DNA of 64,000 bases from Acholeplasmatales bacterium (GTDB lineage Bacteria > Bacillota_I > Bacilli_A > Acholeplasmatales > Anaeroplasmataceae). Every line of letters starts with the position of its first letter. Position 1 is the first letter of the stretch. The notes beneath the pieces were generated by a model. The model ran no database searches. It saw nothing but the letters and a program-made list of their open reading frames with translations, and was not told where the DNA came from. Of this stretch, positions 33,837 to 43,526 are shown piece after piece. Location: assembly GCA_017449215.1 (NCBI GenBank), contig JAFSJY010000017.1:20340-84339 (forward strand), in the 5' to 3' direction. Both the position numbers and the translations under genes were made by a program.

Positions 33837-35633
33837 GTGATATTTGAAAAGCACATGAGAAAATATTATAAGAAATATTTCGTCTTGTATATAATTGGAA
33901 TAATCTCCCTAATAGCGGTAGATGTAGCACAGCTATTTATACCTGAATTTTTGGGAGATATTGTAAATATTTTAACAGATAAGCCAGCTGATGCCGCAAG
34001 TCAAATTTCAAGAATTATAATCTGGATCATAGCTATCGCGATTATAATGTTTGCTGGTAGAATGCTTTGGAGATTTGCATTATTTAATGCATCTATAAGA
34101 ATAGAAGCCGGAATGAGACATGAGATGTTTCAAAAGGCTACTAGATTATCTCAAAAATATTATCATGAGAACAAGGTTGGTTCTATAATGTCTTGGTTTA
34201 CCACAGACCTTGAGCAGATAGAAGAATATTGTGGTTTTGGTACAGTAACAATAGTAGACGCATTCTTCTTAGGCCTACTAGTAATTATTAGAATGGTAAA
34301 GCTTGATTGGATTTTATCATTAATAGCATTCGTTCCAATGATTTTAATCGTTGTATGGGGATTCTTAATTGAAAAATATATGTCAATTAAGTGGAGAGAA
34401 CGTCAGGAGCAGTTTGATAAGCTTTATGATTTTACTCAAGAAACATTCACAGGTATTAGAGTAATTAAGGCATTTGTTAAGGAAACTGCAGAATTACATG
34501 CCTTTGCAAAGATTGCTAGAAAGAATAAGGATACAAACGTATCTTTTGCAAGAATATCAGTATTATTTGATGTATTAATTGAATTAATTATCGCAGCTAT
34601 TATGTCACTAGTATTAGGTGTTGGTGGCTATGTTGTATATAGATTTGCAACTGGTGAGGCTATGATTATATTTAATCATACAGTTGAATTAAATGCAGGT
34701 GGATTAGTTGCCTTTATTAGCTATTTTGATACATTGATTTGGCCTTTAATTGCGATGGGCTCAATCGTTGCGATGAGAAGTAGAGCTAAGACATCGTTAA
34801 AGAGAGTCGCTGAATTTTTAGATACAGAGGAGGATATTGCTAATGTAGATAATCCTCATGTGTTAAAGGATGTTAAGGGTAAAATTACATTTAAGAATTT
34901 AACATTTGCTTATCCAGATGCTAAGGATGTTAATTATTTAAAGAATGTTTCATTTGAAATTGAACCAGGTGAAAAGATTGGTATTATAGGTAAAATTGGT
35001 TGTGGTAAGACAACATTAGTTAATTCATTATTAAGACTATATAATGTTCCAAAGGGTTCTATCTTTATTGATGATCATGATCTAATGGAATGTGATATTA
35101 AATCAGTAAGAGATGCTATAGGCTATGTTCCTCAGGATAATTTCTTATTTTCTGATAAGATAACAAATAATATAGCATTTAGTGATAGAAAGAAGGACGC
35201 AGTAGCTGTTAGAAACGCTGCTAAATTCGCTGATGTTGATGATAATATCATCAATTTCAAAGATGGATATGATACTATCTCAGGAGAAAGAGGAGTAACA
35301 TTATCAGGTGGACAAAAACAAAGAATTTCTATTGCTAGAGCCTATATTAAGGATGCACCTATTATGATAATGGATGACTCAGTTTCTGCAGTAGATGTAA
35401 AAACAGAGGAAACAATTTTAAAGAATATTAGTGAAAAGAGAAATGGTAAGACTACAATAGTTATCGCATCTAGAGTATCTACTGTAGCTCATTTAGATAA
35501 GATATTAGTATTAAATAATGGTGAGGTCGAAGCCTTCGATACACCTAAGAATTTATTAAATATTTCTGAAACATATAAAAAGATGGTTTATCTTCAGGAA
35601 CTAGAAAAAGAAGTTGAAGGAGGTGCTATCTAA
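33837..35633 (+). CDS. ABC exporter subunit with degenerate ATP site
   Basis: 598 residues. GTG 33837 is the start: AAGGAGG lies ten bases upstream and a TTG at 33780 would precede it. Six membrane helices (residues 15-310) then an ATPase domain with Walker A GKIGCGKTT, a normal signature LSGGQKQRIS, but Walker B MIMDDS (Asp where the catalytic Glu should be) and H-loop IASRVST without His. Together with the next gene this makes a heterodimeric multidrug-type exporter in which this subunit supplies the non-hydrolysing site residues. Its last base overlaps the partner's ATG. Confidence 0.92.
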   Translation: MIFEKHMRKYYKKYFVLYIIGIISLIAVDVAQLFIPEFLGDIVNILTDKPADAASQISRIIIWIIAIAIIMFAGRMLWRFALFNASIRIEAGMRHEMFQKATRLSQKYYHENKVGSIMSWFTTDLEQIEEYCGFGTVTIVDAFFLGLLVIIRMVKLDWILSLIAFVPMILIVVWGFLIEKYMSIKWRERQEQFDKLYDFTQETFTGIRVIKAFVKETAELHAFAKIARKNKDTNVSFARISVLFDVLIELIIAAIMSLVLGVGGYVVYRFATGEAMIIFNHTVELNAGGLVAFISYFDTLIWPLIAMGSIVAMRSRAKTSLKRVAEFLDTEEDIANVDNPHVLKDVKGKITFKNLTFAYPDAKDVNYLKNVSFEIEPGEKIGIIGKIGCGKTTLVNSLLRLYNVPKGSIFIDDHDLMECDIKSVRDAIGYVPQDNFLFSDKITNNIAFSDRKKDAVAVRNAAKFADVDDNIINFKDGYDTISGERGVTLSGGQKQRISIARAYIKDAPIMIMDDSVSAVDVKTEETILKNISEKRNGKTTIVIASRVSTVAHLDKILVLNNGEVEAFDTPKNLLNISETYKKMVYLQELEKEVEGGAI

Positions 35634-37396
35634 TGGAAGAAGAGTTATTAAAGCTTAAGGGCGATAAGAAGATTCCAACAAGAATCCTATTAAGACGTAC
35701 AATGAAATACGTTAAGCCTGAATGGATATCATTTGTTATAGCATTAATCCTTTTAATCGCAAACGTAGTATTAGATTTATATTTACCACTTGTTGTAGAG
35801 GATATCACTAATAATGTTACAGGTGCTAGCATTGATTTAGATAGAATAATTAGAATGGCAATTATCTATTTTGTTGTAATGCTAGTAACAATGGGAACAT
35901 TATATTTAGAATCAATGCTTTTACAGCGTGCTGGTCAAAGAATTATTTATAATTTAAGAATTGATGTATTTACTCATATTGAAAATATGAGCCAGCATCA
36001 ATTTGATGAAATGCCAGTTGGTTCATTAGTAACAAGAGTTGCTTCATATACACAATCAATGAGTGATTTCTTTACTAATGTAATCGTAAGAGTTATAAAG
36101 AATGTTTTATATCTTGCTGGTGTACTTGCAGTAATGTTCTATTTATCAGTAAATATTACCTTATTCATGCTAATCTCAGTTGTATTAGTAGCTGTATCCT
36201 CATTCATTTTCTCTAAAGCTGTATCTAAGAGATTTAGAACAGAAAGAAGAGCATTATCTGATTTAAATACTTATTTAAATGAGAATTTATCAGGTATGAA
36301 GATTACACAAATCTTTAATCAAGAGGATTATAAGATTAATGAATTTAAGGAAAAGAATGATTTCTTAAGAAAATCTAGATTTAATTCTATAACATGCTTT
36401 GCATTATATAGACCATTTATTACATTAGTTTATATTATAAGCGTTGCTGTATGCTTCTATTTAGGCTTTGAATATGGAATGCTTGCAGGTGCTGTAGTTG
36501 CATATTATATGTATTTATCTAAATTCTTTAACCCAATTCAGGAGCTAGCTGATGAATTAAATCAAATTCAAAAGGCTTTAACAGCTTCAGAAAGATTATT
36601 TAATTTAATGGATGTAATGCCAGAGGTTAGAGATAAGGAAGATGCTATTGATATTGAGCATTTCAATGGTAAGATTGAATTTAAGAATGTATGGTTTGCA
36701 TATAAGGATGAGGATTGGATTTTAAGAGATGTATCATTTGTTATTAATCCAAAGGAGACATGTGCATTTATTGGTGCGACAGGTGCCGGTAAAACAACAA
36801 TCCTAGGATTAATAGTTAGAAATTATGAAATCCAAAAGGGTCAAATTCTAATTGATGATGTTGATATTACAAATATCAAATTAAAATCATTAAGAAGAGC
36901 TATTGGACAAATGCTTCAGGATGTATTCCTATTCAGTGGTACTATTAGAGAAAATATTACTTTACATGATACCTCATATCCAGATGAAAAGATATTAGAT
37001 ACTTGTAAGTATGTAAATGCTGATTCATTTATTAGTAAGCTTCCTAAGGGATTAGATGAAGAAGTAATTGAGCGTGGTGAGAATTTCTCTCAAGGTCAAC
37101 GTCAATTATTATCATTTGCGAGAACAGTACTTGCTGATCCTCAAATTCTAATTCTAGATGAGGCAACAGCTAATATCGATACTGAAACAGAGGTATTAAT
37201 TCAGGAGTCACTTGAAAAGATAAAGAATATAGGAACAATGCTAGTTGTAGCTCATAGATTATCTACTATCCAACATGCAGATCAAATCATAGTTCTTCAG
37301 AAGGGTGAAATAGTAGAAAGAGGTAATCACCAGGAGCTTTTGGCTAAGCATGGTCATTACTATAAGCTTTACAAGCTTCAATTTGAAGAAAGATAA
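35633..37396 (+). CDS. ABC exporter subunit with intact catalytic site
   Basis: 587 residues: membrane domain (about 25-320) and ATPase domain with Walker A GATGAGKTT, Walker B LILDEAT (catalytic Glu present), H-loop VVAHRLST, but an altered signature FSQGQRQLLS. The defects are complementary to the first subunit, the hallmark of asymmetric heterodimers such as the TM287/288 type. Substrate (drug, lipid or peptide) is not readable. Ribosome site GAAGGAGG lies inside the end of the first gene; start overlaps it by one base. Confidence 0.93.
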   Translation: MEEELLKLKGDKKIPTRILLRRTMKYVKPEWISFVIALILLIANVVLDLYLPLVVEDITNNVTGASIDLDRIIRMAIIYFVVMLVTMGTLYLESMLLQRAGQRIIYNLRIDVFTHIENMSQHQFDEMPVGSLVTRVASYTQSMSDFFTNVIVRVIKNVLYLAGVLAVMFYLSVNITLFMLISVVLVAVSSFIFSKAVSKRFRTERRALSDLNTYLNENLSGMKITQIFNQEDYKINEFKEKNDFLRKSRFNSITCFALYRPFITLVYIISVAVCFYLGFEYGMLAGAVVAYYMYLSKFFNPIQELADELNQIQKALTASERLFNLMDVMPEVRDKEDAIDIEHFNGKIEFKNVWFAYKDEDWILRDVSFVINPKETCAFIGATGAGKTTILGLIVRNYEIQKGQILIDDVDITNIKLKSLRRAIGQMLQDVFLFSGTIRENITLHDTSYPDEKILDTCKYVNADSFISKLPKGLDEEVIERGENFSQGQRQLLSFARTVLADPQILILDEATANIDTETEVLIQESLEKIKNIGTMLVVAHRLSTIQHADQIIVLQKGEIVERGNHQELLAKHGHYYKLYKLQFEER

Positions 37397-37405
37397 TAGA
37401 TTAGG

Positions 37406-37433
37406 GCACGATTTATCGTGCTTTTCTTTTTTG
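37406..37433 (+). terminator. Terminator after the ABC exporter
   Basis: GCACGA / TCGTGC (37406-37411 / 37416-37421), loop TTTA, T-rich tail. Confidence 0.87.
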
Positions 37434-37465
37434 TGTTATAATATGAAAAAGGAGGTCATTTCATT

Positions 37466-39295
37466 ATGAATAAGATTGATGTAATTAATAATTTTAAAAC
37501 TAAATATATAAATAACATGAAGCTTTATAGTGATTATAATGATTCTCTTTTTAATGTTATTGAATTTAATTCTTGGAAGAATAATTTAATAAATAGATCT
37601 AAATCAATAAGAGAAATGTTTATTGAAAATGAAAAAATAATTCCTGAAATAAAAGAAGTAATTAAAGATTTAGATGATGATAGTGCTAGTCTATTAGTTG
37701 ATACTATTAAATTATTTAATAAAGAAAATATCCATGATGCCTCTATTATGATTGAAATAATAGATAAGCTTATTGCTTATTATGAATCTAAGGATGAATT
37801 AGATTATGATAAATTAATTATGCTAAATACTATAGGTGCATTAGAGGAAATGGAATTCTTTTTAAGAATGGATTCTAATACTAATATAGTTAATCCAAAA
37901 GATAAATATTTAAAGGTTTTATCATATAAAGATAATTACGATAAAATTAAAACTATAGATGGAAGAAGAGGAATCTTTTTAGCTTATTATAATTTAATAG
38001 GACCTCTTGCTGATTTACTGCCTTCAGAAAGAGAAAATGTAATTAAATATTATAAGGAAGTAAAGAACTTTTATTATAGTGATATAGTGCAGGATAAGGA
38101 TGATGATATAGATATATTATCAGATGAAATGATTTATATAAATGATACATTCTTATCTAATTTCTCATATTATATTGATAGTCCATTAAGAGATGAATAT
38201 TTTAAATTAATAGATGAAATGGATAAATCCGATTTAGAAAAGAATCAGATTGAATGTATTAATCTAGCTGTTAAATATATCAATAAAAAGATAGATTTAG
38301 AAGAAATGATAGAATCATTAACAAAGCTATTTTTCCATTATATTGGTAAGGGATTAAAATATAATGGTAGAGATAGTAATTTAAATAAATTTTGTAACGC
38401 ATCTGATATAGCTGATGTAATATTTAATTTATTAAAGAATAATCCATATGATGAAGCTAAAAAATATACATTATTACCTAAAATAGGCTATGCCCTATTT
38501 AATTATATTGATAGTATTCCATATAAGGATTACACAAGCTTCTTTGATGATATATGTGCTGATTTATTTGAAAAGCTATTACCATTTTGTGTTACTACAA
38601 AATATAAGGATGAGCTTTTAACAATGCTTATTTTAAGGCGTCAGCCTATTACCTATATTCATTCAATTATGGTTAATAAAATAAGTGTAGCTATTACTCA
38701 ATCCATATTAATGACTAATAGAGATTTATTTAATGATTTAATTGAATTAGGCTATGATAATGATGATAAGATAATAGAATATATATCAAATGCTTCATTC
38801 TATCATGATTTAGGTAAATGCTTAACATTAGGTGTTATTAATTTACAAAATAGAAGGTTAACTAATACTGAATTTCAATTCATAAAGATGCATCCAGCTA
38901 AAAGTATTGTATTATTAGGTAATGATGAATCATATAAGGAATATTATGATGTAATGCTAGGTCATCATAAAACATATGATGGTAAGGGTGGATATCCTTT
39001 AGAATTTGATAATTTAAATTCTAAATATAAATCTGCGATAGATTTAATATCTATATCAGATTCAATAGATGCCGCGACTGATGTTTTGGGTAGAAATTAT
39101 GCTAATGGTAAAAACTTTTATTCATTATTAGATGAATTAAAGAATGAATCAGGTACTAGATATAATCCTTTTATGGTAGAATGTATTTCAAATGATAATA
39201 GTCTAATGGAATATTTAGATCAATTAACAGGTGAAAAAAGAGCTGAAGTATATTATGATGTATATGTTAAGATTTTAAATAATTTAAATAAGTAG
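37466..39295 (+). CDS. HD-domain protein related to HD-GYP phosphodiesterases
   Basis: 609 residues. The first 400 are helical and not recognised, possibly a sensor or scaffold. The last third is an HD hydrolase: YHDLGK with His447 and Asp448, MHPAKS, then GHHKTYDGKGGYP (His500, His501), close to the HD-GYP pattern HHExxDGxGYP but with Lys for Glu. HD-GYP proteins hydrolyse cyclic dinucleotides or bind metals. Whether this one does is uncertain because of the substitutions. No membrane helix. AAGGAGG eight bases upstream. The small gene at 39305 follows closely. Confidence 0.78.
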   Translation: MNKIDVINNFKTKYINNMKLYSDYNDSLFNVIEFNSWKNNLINRSKSIREMFIENEKIIPEIKEVIKDLDDDSASLLVDTIKLFNKENIHDASIMIEIIDKLIAYYESKDELDYDKLIMLNTIGALEEMEFFLRMDSNTNIVNPKDKYLKVLSYKDNYDKIKTIDGRRGIFLAYYNLIGPLADLLPSERENVIKYYKEVKNFYYSDIVQDKDDDIDILSDEMIYINDTFLSNFSYYIDSPLRDEYFKLIDEMDKSDLEKNQIECINLAVKYINKKIDLEEMIESLTKLFFHYIGKGLKYNGRDSNLNKFCNASDIADVIFNLLKNNPYDEAKKYTLLPKIGYALFNYIDSIPYKDYTSFFDDICADLFEKLLPFCVTTKYKDELLTMLILRRQPITYIHSIMVNKISVAITQSILMTNRDLFNDLIELGYDNDDKIIEYISNASFYHDLGKCLTLGVINLQNRRLTNTEFQFIKMHPAKSIVLLGNDESYKEYYDVMLGHHKTYDGKGGYPLEFDNLNSKYKSAIDLISISDSIDAATDVLGRNYANGKNFYSLLDELKNESGTRYNPFMVECISNDNSLMEYLDQLTGEKRAEVYYDVYVKILNNLNK

Positions 39296-39304
39296 TGGAG
39301 TATT

Positions 39305-39649
39305 ATGGAAAAGTTAAAATTAAGAATTGATGAAAAATTTGAAACAAAGGAATTAATAAAAAAAGAAATTAACTTAGATTCTGATATAAAGAAGAACTTA
39401 GTAACTAAGACATTTAAATCTAGTTCGAAGACTGTCTATTTTTATATGTATGAAGAATACTTTATGAGAACTAATTCTGAGTTAACTGTAACTATCTTTG
39501 TGCTTGAAACACCAGATTTTACAGAAATAGAATTAATATCTTCAGGTGGAGGTGTAGGCTTTGCATCTTCAACTTGGGGTAGCGAAAAGACATCACTTAA
39601 ATATTTTAAGAAGCTATTTCTAAATTTAGGATTTAAAGAAGTAGAATAA
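39305..39649 (+). CDS. Small conserved protein, possibly DUF6054-like
   Basis: 114 residues. Strand-rich centre KTVYFYMYEEYFMR and SELTVTIFVLETPDFTEIELI, then SSGGGVGFASSTWGSEKTS and a final helix. This layout recalls DUF6054 proteins of Bacillota (an SGG loop after paired strands), but I am not certain. Nine bases after the HD gene, with GTGGAG as ribosome site, so probably in one transcript. Function unknown. Confidence 0.6.
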   Translation: MEKLKLRIDEKFETKELIKKEINLDSDIKKNLVTKTFKSSSKTVYFYMYEEYFMRTNSELTVTIFVLETPDFTEIELISSGGGVGFASSTWGSEKTSLKYFKKLFLNLGFKEVE

Positions 39650-39651
39650 TT

Positions 39652-39672
39652 GGCCACATTGTGGCCTTTTGT
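39652..39672 (+). terminator. Terminator after the HD operon
   Basis: GGCCAC / GTGGCC (39652-39657 / 39661-39666), loop ATT, short T tail. Confidence 0.8.
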
Positions 39673-39743
39673 TTATAATTGAAAGAGAATCTATTTTATG
39701 ATAAAATAGTTGTAACTTGTTTTTATAAGGGAGGTATCTTAAT

Positions 39744-40238
39744 ATGAAGGAATTAATTAGAGAAAAAATTCTTAGAAATTTAGAGGCGAATAGTAGAATT
39801 GATTTACATGAATTATCAGTTATGCTAGGGGCGAGTGACGCGGAGGTCGCGAACGAGATTGCCGAAATGGAAAAGGAACATATTATTTGTGGATATACTA
39901 CCTTAATAAATTGGGATAATACAGATAAAGAAATTGTTACTGCATTAATTGAGGTTAAGGTTACTCCCCAACGTGGTATCGGCTTTGATTCAATTGCTGA
40001 AAGAGTTGCAAAATTCCCAGAGGTTACATCTGTATATTTAATGTCTGGTGGTTTTGACTTTATGGTATTAATTGAAGGAAAATCAATGAAGGAGATTGCT
40101 AGATTCGTCTTTGATAAATTGTCTACATTAGAGACAGTTAATTCAACTTCAACTCATTTCGTATTAAAGAAATATAAGGATCATGGAGTTGATTTAGTTG
40201 AAACTAAGAAGGATGAAAGAATGCTAGTTAGTGCATAA
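39744..40238 (+). CDS. Lrp/AsnC-family transcription regulator
   Basis: 164 residues. N-terminal HTH (NSRIDLHELSVMLGASDAEV) and C-terminal RAM ligand-binding domain (VTSVYLMSGGFDFMVLIEG is its core). Probably senses an amino acid and controls the aminotransferase gene that follows after one base, a common Lrp-aminotransferase pairing in Bacillota. Oddity: codons 29-40 (39829-39864) are G+C-rich (GGG GCG ... GCG GAG GTC GCG AAC), unlike every neighbouring gene. Ribosome site GGGAGG; promoter likely at TAAAAT near 39700. Confidence 0.92.
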   Translation: MKELIREKILRNLEANSRIDLHELSVMLGASDAEVANEIAEMEKEHIICGYTTLINWDNTDKEIVTALIEVKVTPQRGIGFDSIAERVAKFPEVTSVYLMSGGFDFMVLIEGKSMKEIARFVFDKLSTLETVNSTSTHFVLKKYKDHGVDLVETKKDERMLVSA

Positions 40239-40239
40239 A

Positions 40240-41403
40240 ATGAGAGATTTTGTTAGTAAAAAGGTTAGAGATATCAAGCCTTCAGGTATTAGAAAATTCT
40301 TTGATATCGCATCTGAAATTGAGGGTGCTATATCTTTAGGTGTTGGTGAGCCTGATTTTGATACTCCTTGGCATATTAGAGAAGAGGGTATTTATTCCTT
40401 AGAAAAGGGAAAAACCTATTATACATCTAATAGTGGTTTAAAGGAGCTAAGACTTGAAATCGCAAAATATAATAAAAGAAAATATAATATCGAATATGAT
40501 GGATTAAATGAATGTCTAGTTACTGTTGGTGGTAGTGAGGCTATTGATTTAGCAATGAGAGCTATCATTGAACCAGGGGACGAAATCATTATTGTTACTC
40601 CATGCTACGTATCATATGAGCCATGCGTTACATTAGCTGGTGGTGTTGTTAAGACTATCGCATTAAAGAATGAGAATGAATTTAGATTAACACCAAAGGA
40701 ATTAGAGGATGCTATTACAGATAAGAGTAAGGCTGTAATTATTAATTTCCCTAATAATCCAACTGGTGCGATTATGGAAAAGTCTGATTTAGAAAAGATT
40801 GCGAAGGTTGTAATTGAGCATGATTTATTAGTAATATCTGATGAAATCTATGCCGATTTATCATATTATGGTAATCATACATCAATCGCATCTTTAGATG
40901 GAATGAAGGAAAGAACTATTGTTGTAAATGGATTCTCAAAGGCATTTTCAATGACAGGCTGGAGACTTGGTTATGCTTTAGGCCCATCTGACATCATTAA
41001 GCAAATGACTAAGATTCACCAATTCTGCATTATGTGTGCTCCTACAACATCACAATACGCCGCTATTGAAGCTTTAAGAAATGGTGATAATGATGTTGAT
41101 TTAATGAGAGAATCATATGATGAAAGAAGACGCTATCTTTTAGATAGATTAAATAAAATGGGTCTACCTTGCTTCACTCCAAAGGGTGCATTCTACGTAT
41201 TCCCAGACATTAGAGGCTTTGACTTATCAAGTGATGATTTCTGTTTAAAGCTTTTGGAAAATGAAAAGGTTGTAGTAGTTCCTGGTAATGCATTTGGTGA
41301 TTCTGGAGAGGGCTTTGTAAGAATATCTTATGCTTACTCTATTGATGATTTAAGAAATGCATTAGATAGAGTAGAAAAATTCATTAAGACTTTAAAAAAA
41401 TAA
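40240..41403 (+). CDS. PLP-dependent aminotransferase, class I/II
   Basis: 387 residues from ATG 40240, one base after the Lrp stop (a GTG at 40231 would overlap). SLGVGEPDFDTP, INFPNNPTGA, SDEIYADLSY, and the PLP lysine in VNGFSKAFSMTGWRLGY are aspartate-aminotransferase-fold signatures; FVRISYAYS near the end carries the carboxylate-binding Arg. Linked with an Lrp regulator it resembles the B. subtilis yugG-yugH pair, so alanine or aspartate transamination is the best guess. No strong ribosome site, so translation is likely coupled. Confidence 0.92.
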   Translation: MRDFVSKKVRDIKPSGIRKFFDIASEIEGAISLGVGEPDFDTPWHIREEGIYSLEKGKTYYTSNSGLKELRLEIAKYNKRKYNIEYDGLNECLVTVGGSEAIDLAMRAIIEPGDEIIIVTPCYVSYEPCVTLAGGVVKTIALKNENEFRLTPKELEDAITDKSKAVIINFPNNPTGAIMEKSDLEKIAKVVIEHDLLVISDEIYADLSYYGNHTSIASLDGMKERTIVVNGFSKAFSMTGWRLGYALGPSDIIKQMTKIHQFCIMCAPTTSQYAAIEALRNGDNDVDLMRESYDERRRYLLDRLNKMGLPCFTPKGAFYVFPDIRGFDLSSDDFCLKLLENEKVVVVPGNAFGDSGEGFVRISYAYSIDDLRNALDRVEKFIKTLKK

Positions 41404-41412
41404 TTATAAAAT

Positions 41413-41437
41413 AAGAGCATTTTATGCTCTTTTTATT
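41413..41437 (+). terminator. Terminator after the aminotransferase
   Basis: Perfect 8-bp stem AAGAGCAT / ATGCTCTT (41413-41420 / 41424-41431), loop TTT, T tail. Confidence 0.85.
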
Positions 41438-41485
41438 TTGCGAAAATTTGTACTATAGTGTATAATTTAATATGTTGGTGATTTT

Positions 41486-42592
41486 ATGGAAAAATATGAA
41501 TTAAATAAATTCATAACTGAATATAGTAAGAAGCTTCTTGATTTATATCAAGCTTTTTCGATTTCTGTAAAAAGAGAAGAATATGATAGCTTATCTAAAG
41601 AAATCCAAAAGGATGATTTTTGGAATGACCAAAAGAAGGCTCAGGATACAATTTCCAGATTAAATGCTATCAAGGATTCTATTAACCAATATGATTCATT
41701 AGAAAAGAAATTTAATGACATTAAGGATTCTATAGATTTAGCTCTTGTTGATAATGATTTAATGATGATGCTTGAAGATGAAATAGAAACCTTTAAAAAG
41801 GAATTAGATGTTAGTGAAAAGAATGCATTATTATGTGGTAAATATGATTTTAATAATTGTATTTTAGAGCTACACCCAGGTGCTGGTGGTACTGAATCAA
41901 TGGACTGGGCTTTAATGCTATATCGAATGTATTCTAGATATTTTAATTTAAAGGGCTATAAGGAGTCAGTGCTTGAATATCAGGCTGGTAGTGAGGCGGG
42001 TATTAAGTCTATTTCGATTGAGGTTACAGGGCCTTATGCCTATGGTAGATTAAAGGGAGAGCGTGGAGTTCATCGTTTAGTTAGAATTTCTCCATTTGAT
42101 TCATCAAAGGCAAGACATACATCATTTTGTTCTTGTGATGTAACACCAATTATTGATGATAACAATGACATTGAAATTAAGGATGAGGATATTAAAATAG
42201 ATGTATTCCATTCATCTGGTGCGGGTGGTCAAAGTGTTAATACTACAGATTCAGCTGTAAGAATAACCCATAAGCCAACAGGTATTGTTGTTACATGTCA
42301 AAATGAAAGAAGTCAAATAAAGAACAAGGAATTTGCTATGAATGTTTTAAGATCTAAGCTAGCAAATTTGGAAATAAAGAAAAGAGAAGAGGAATTAAAT
42401 TCTGAGAAGGGCTCTCAAATGAAGATTGATTTTGGTTCTCAAATTAGATCTTATGTTTTTACTCCGTATACATTAGTTAAAGATCACAGAAGTGAGTATT
42501 CTGAAAATAATGTAGAATCTGTTATGAACGGGAATTTGGATGGCTTTATAGATGCTTATTTAAAGTTTATTGCAGGTGAAAGAAATGATTAA
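41486..42592 (+). CDS. prfB: Peptide chain release factor 2
   Basis: 368 residues. Recognises UAA and UGA: the stop-reading SPF motif is in RISPFDSS, and the catalytic GGQ is at about 247-249 (SSGAGGQSVNT). Full-length in a single frame: the usual programmed +1 frameshift with an in-frame TGA near codon 25 is absent, so autoregulation by frameshifting has been lost or never existed. RF2 confirms that UGA is a stop. The last eight bases overlap the YitT gene. Confidence 0.96.
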   Translation: MEKYELNKFITEYSKKLLDLYQAFSISVKREEYDSLSKEIQKDDFWNDQKKAQDTISRLNAIKDSINQYDSLEKKFNDIKDSIDLALVDNDLMMMLEDEIETFKKELDVSEKNALLCGKYDFNNCILELHPGAGGTESMDWALMLYRMYSRYFNLKGYKESVLEYQAGSEAGIKSISIEVTGPYAYGRLKGERGVHRLVRISPFDSSKARHTSFCSCDVTPIIDDNNDIEIKDEDIKIDVFHSSGAGGQSVNTTDSAVRITHKPTGIVVTCQNERSQIKNKEFAMNVLRSKLANLEIKKREEELNSEKGSQMKIDFGSQIRSYVFTPYTLVKDHRSEYSENNVESVMNGNLDGFIDAYLKFIAGERND

Positions 42593-43526
42593 TGATGAAA
42601 AAAATTTAACATTAGAAGAATTAAAAAAGCTTAGAATGAAGAAGCTTTTTAAGCAGTATTTATTTGTATCGTTTGGTGTATTATTAGTAGATTTAGGATT
42701 CTATTTTTTCCTACAGCCAGCTGATATAGTTATTGGAGGTATGACAGGCTTATCTATTATTTTAAGTAGATATGTACCTGCAACATCATGGTTTACACCA
42801 TCAGTATTCTTATATTTTGCCAATGGCATATGCTTGATATTAGGTTTGATATTTATAGGTAAGGATTTCTTTTTTAAGACAATCTATGCATCCCTATTAT
42901 CTCCTACAATTATTCTTTTATTAGAAAAATTTGTTGCTTATGATATTTTCTATAAGTCAATTACAGAAAATAAGATATTAATATGCTTTTTATGTAGTTC
43001 ACTCTTAACGGGTCTTGGTGTAGGTATAGCAGTAAAGAATAATGGCTCTACAGGTGGAATGGATGTTATTCAAAAGATGATTAGTAAATTCTTTAGAGTT
43101 CCTATGTCTATTACTATGTATGTAACTGATATTATCGTTGTATTTGTTGCTGGATTCTTTTTCGCACCATTTAGATTTGATTTAGAATTAACAATTTATG
43201 GTATTATAGGTGTTATTGGAGTAGCATATATTGTAGACGTAGTGGCATTATCATTAAAGCCAAGAAGAACTATGTATGTTATTACTAAAAAGCCAGATAT
43301 TATTAAGGAAGTAATATTTAAGGAATTAGATAGAGGTGTTACTTTATCTGATGTTCAGGGTGGTTATACAGGAGATCACTTAACTATGGTAATTTGTACT
43401 ATGGATAAGAATGAGTCCTATAGAATGTCTAGCATAATTACAAGTGTTGATCCTAAGGCCTTTACATTTGTTACATCTTGTAAAGAGGTTAAGGGTGAAT
43501 ACGATCATAGAGGATTTTTCTTATGA
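42585..43526 (+). CDS. YitT-family membrane protein
   Basis: 313 residues; ATG 42585 follows AGGTGAAAG (TTG 42570 rejected). Five or so membrane helices in the YitT domain (FVSFGVLLVDLGFYFFLQP, IVIGGMTGLS, KNNGSTGGMDVI), then a C-terminal cytoplasmic DUF2179 domain (MYVITKKPDIIKEVIF, RGVTLSDVQGGYTG). The family's role is not firmly known. Overlaps prfB and shares ATGA with recX, so the three genes are one operon. Confidence 0.93.
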   Translation: MINDEKNLTLEELKKLRMKKLFKQYLFVSFGVLLVDLGFYFFLQPADIVIGGMTGLSIILSRYVPATSWFTPSVFLYFANGICLILGLIFIGKDFFFKTIYASLLSPTIILLLEKFVAYDIFYKSITENKILICFLCSSLLTGLGVGIAVKNNGSTGGMDVIQKMISKFFRVPMSITMYVTDIIVVFVAGFFFAPFRFDLELTIYGIIGVIGVAYIVDVVALSLKPRRTMYVITKKPDIIKEVIFKELDRGVTLSDVQGGYTGDHLTMVICTMDKNESYRMSSIITSVDPKAFTFVTSCKEVKGEYDHRGFFL

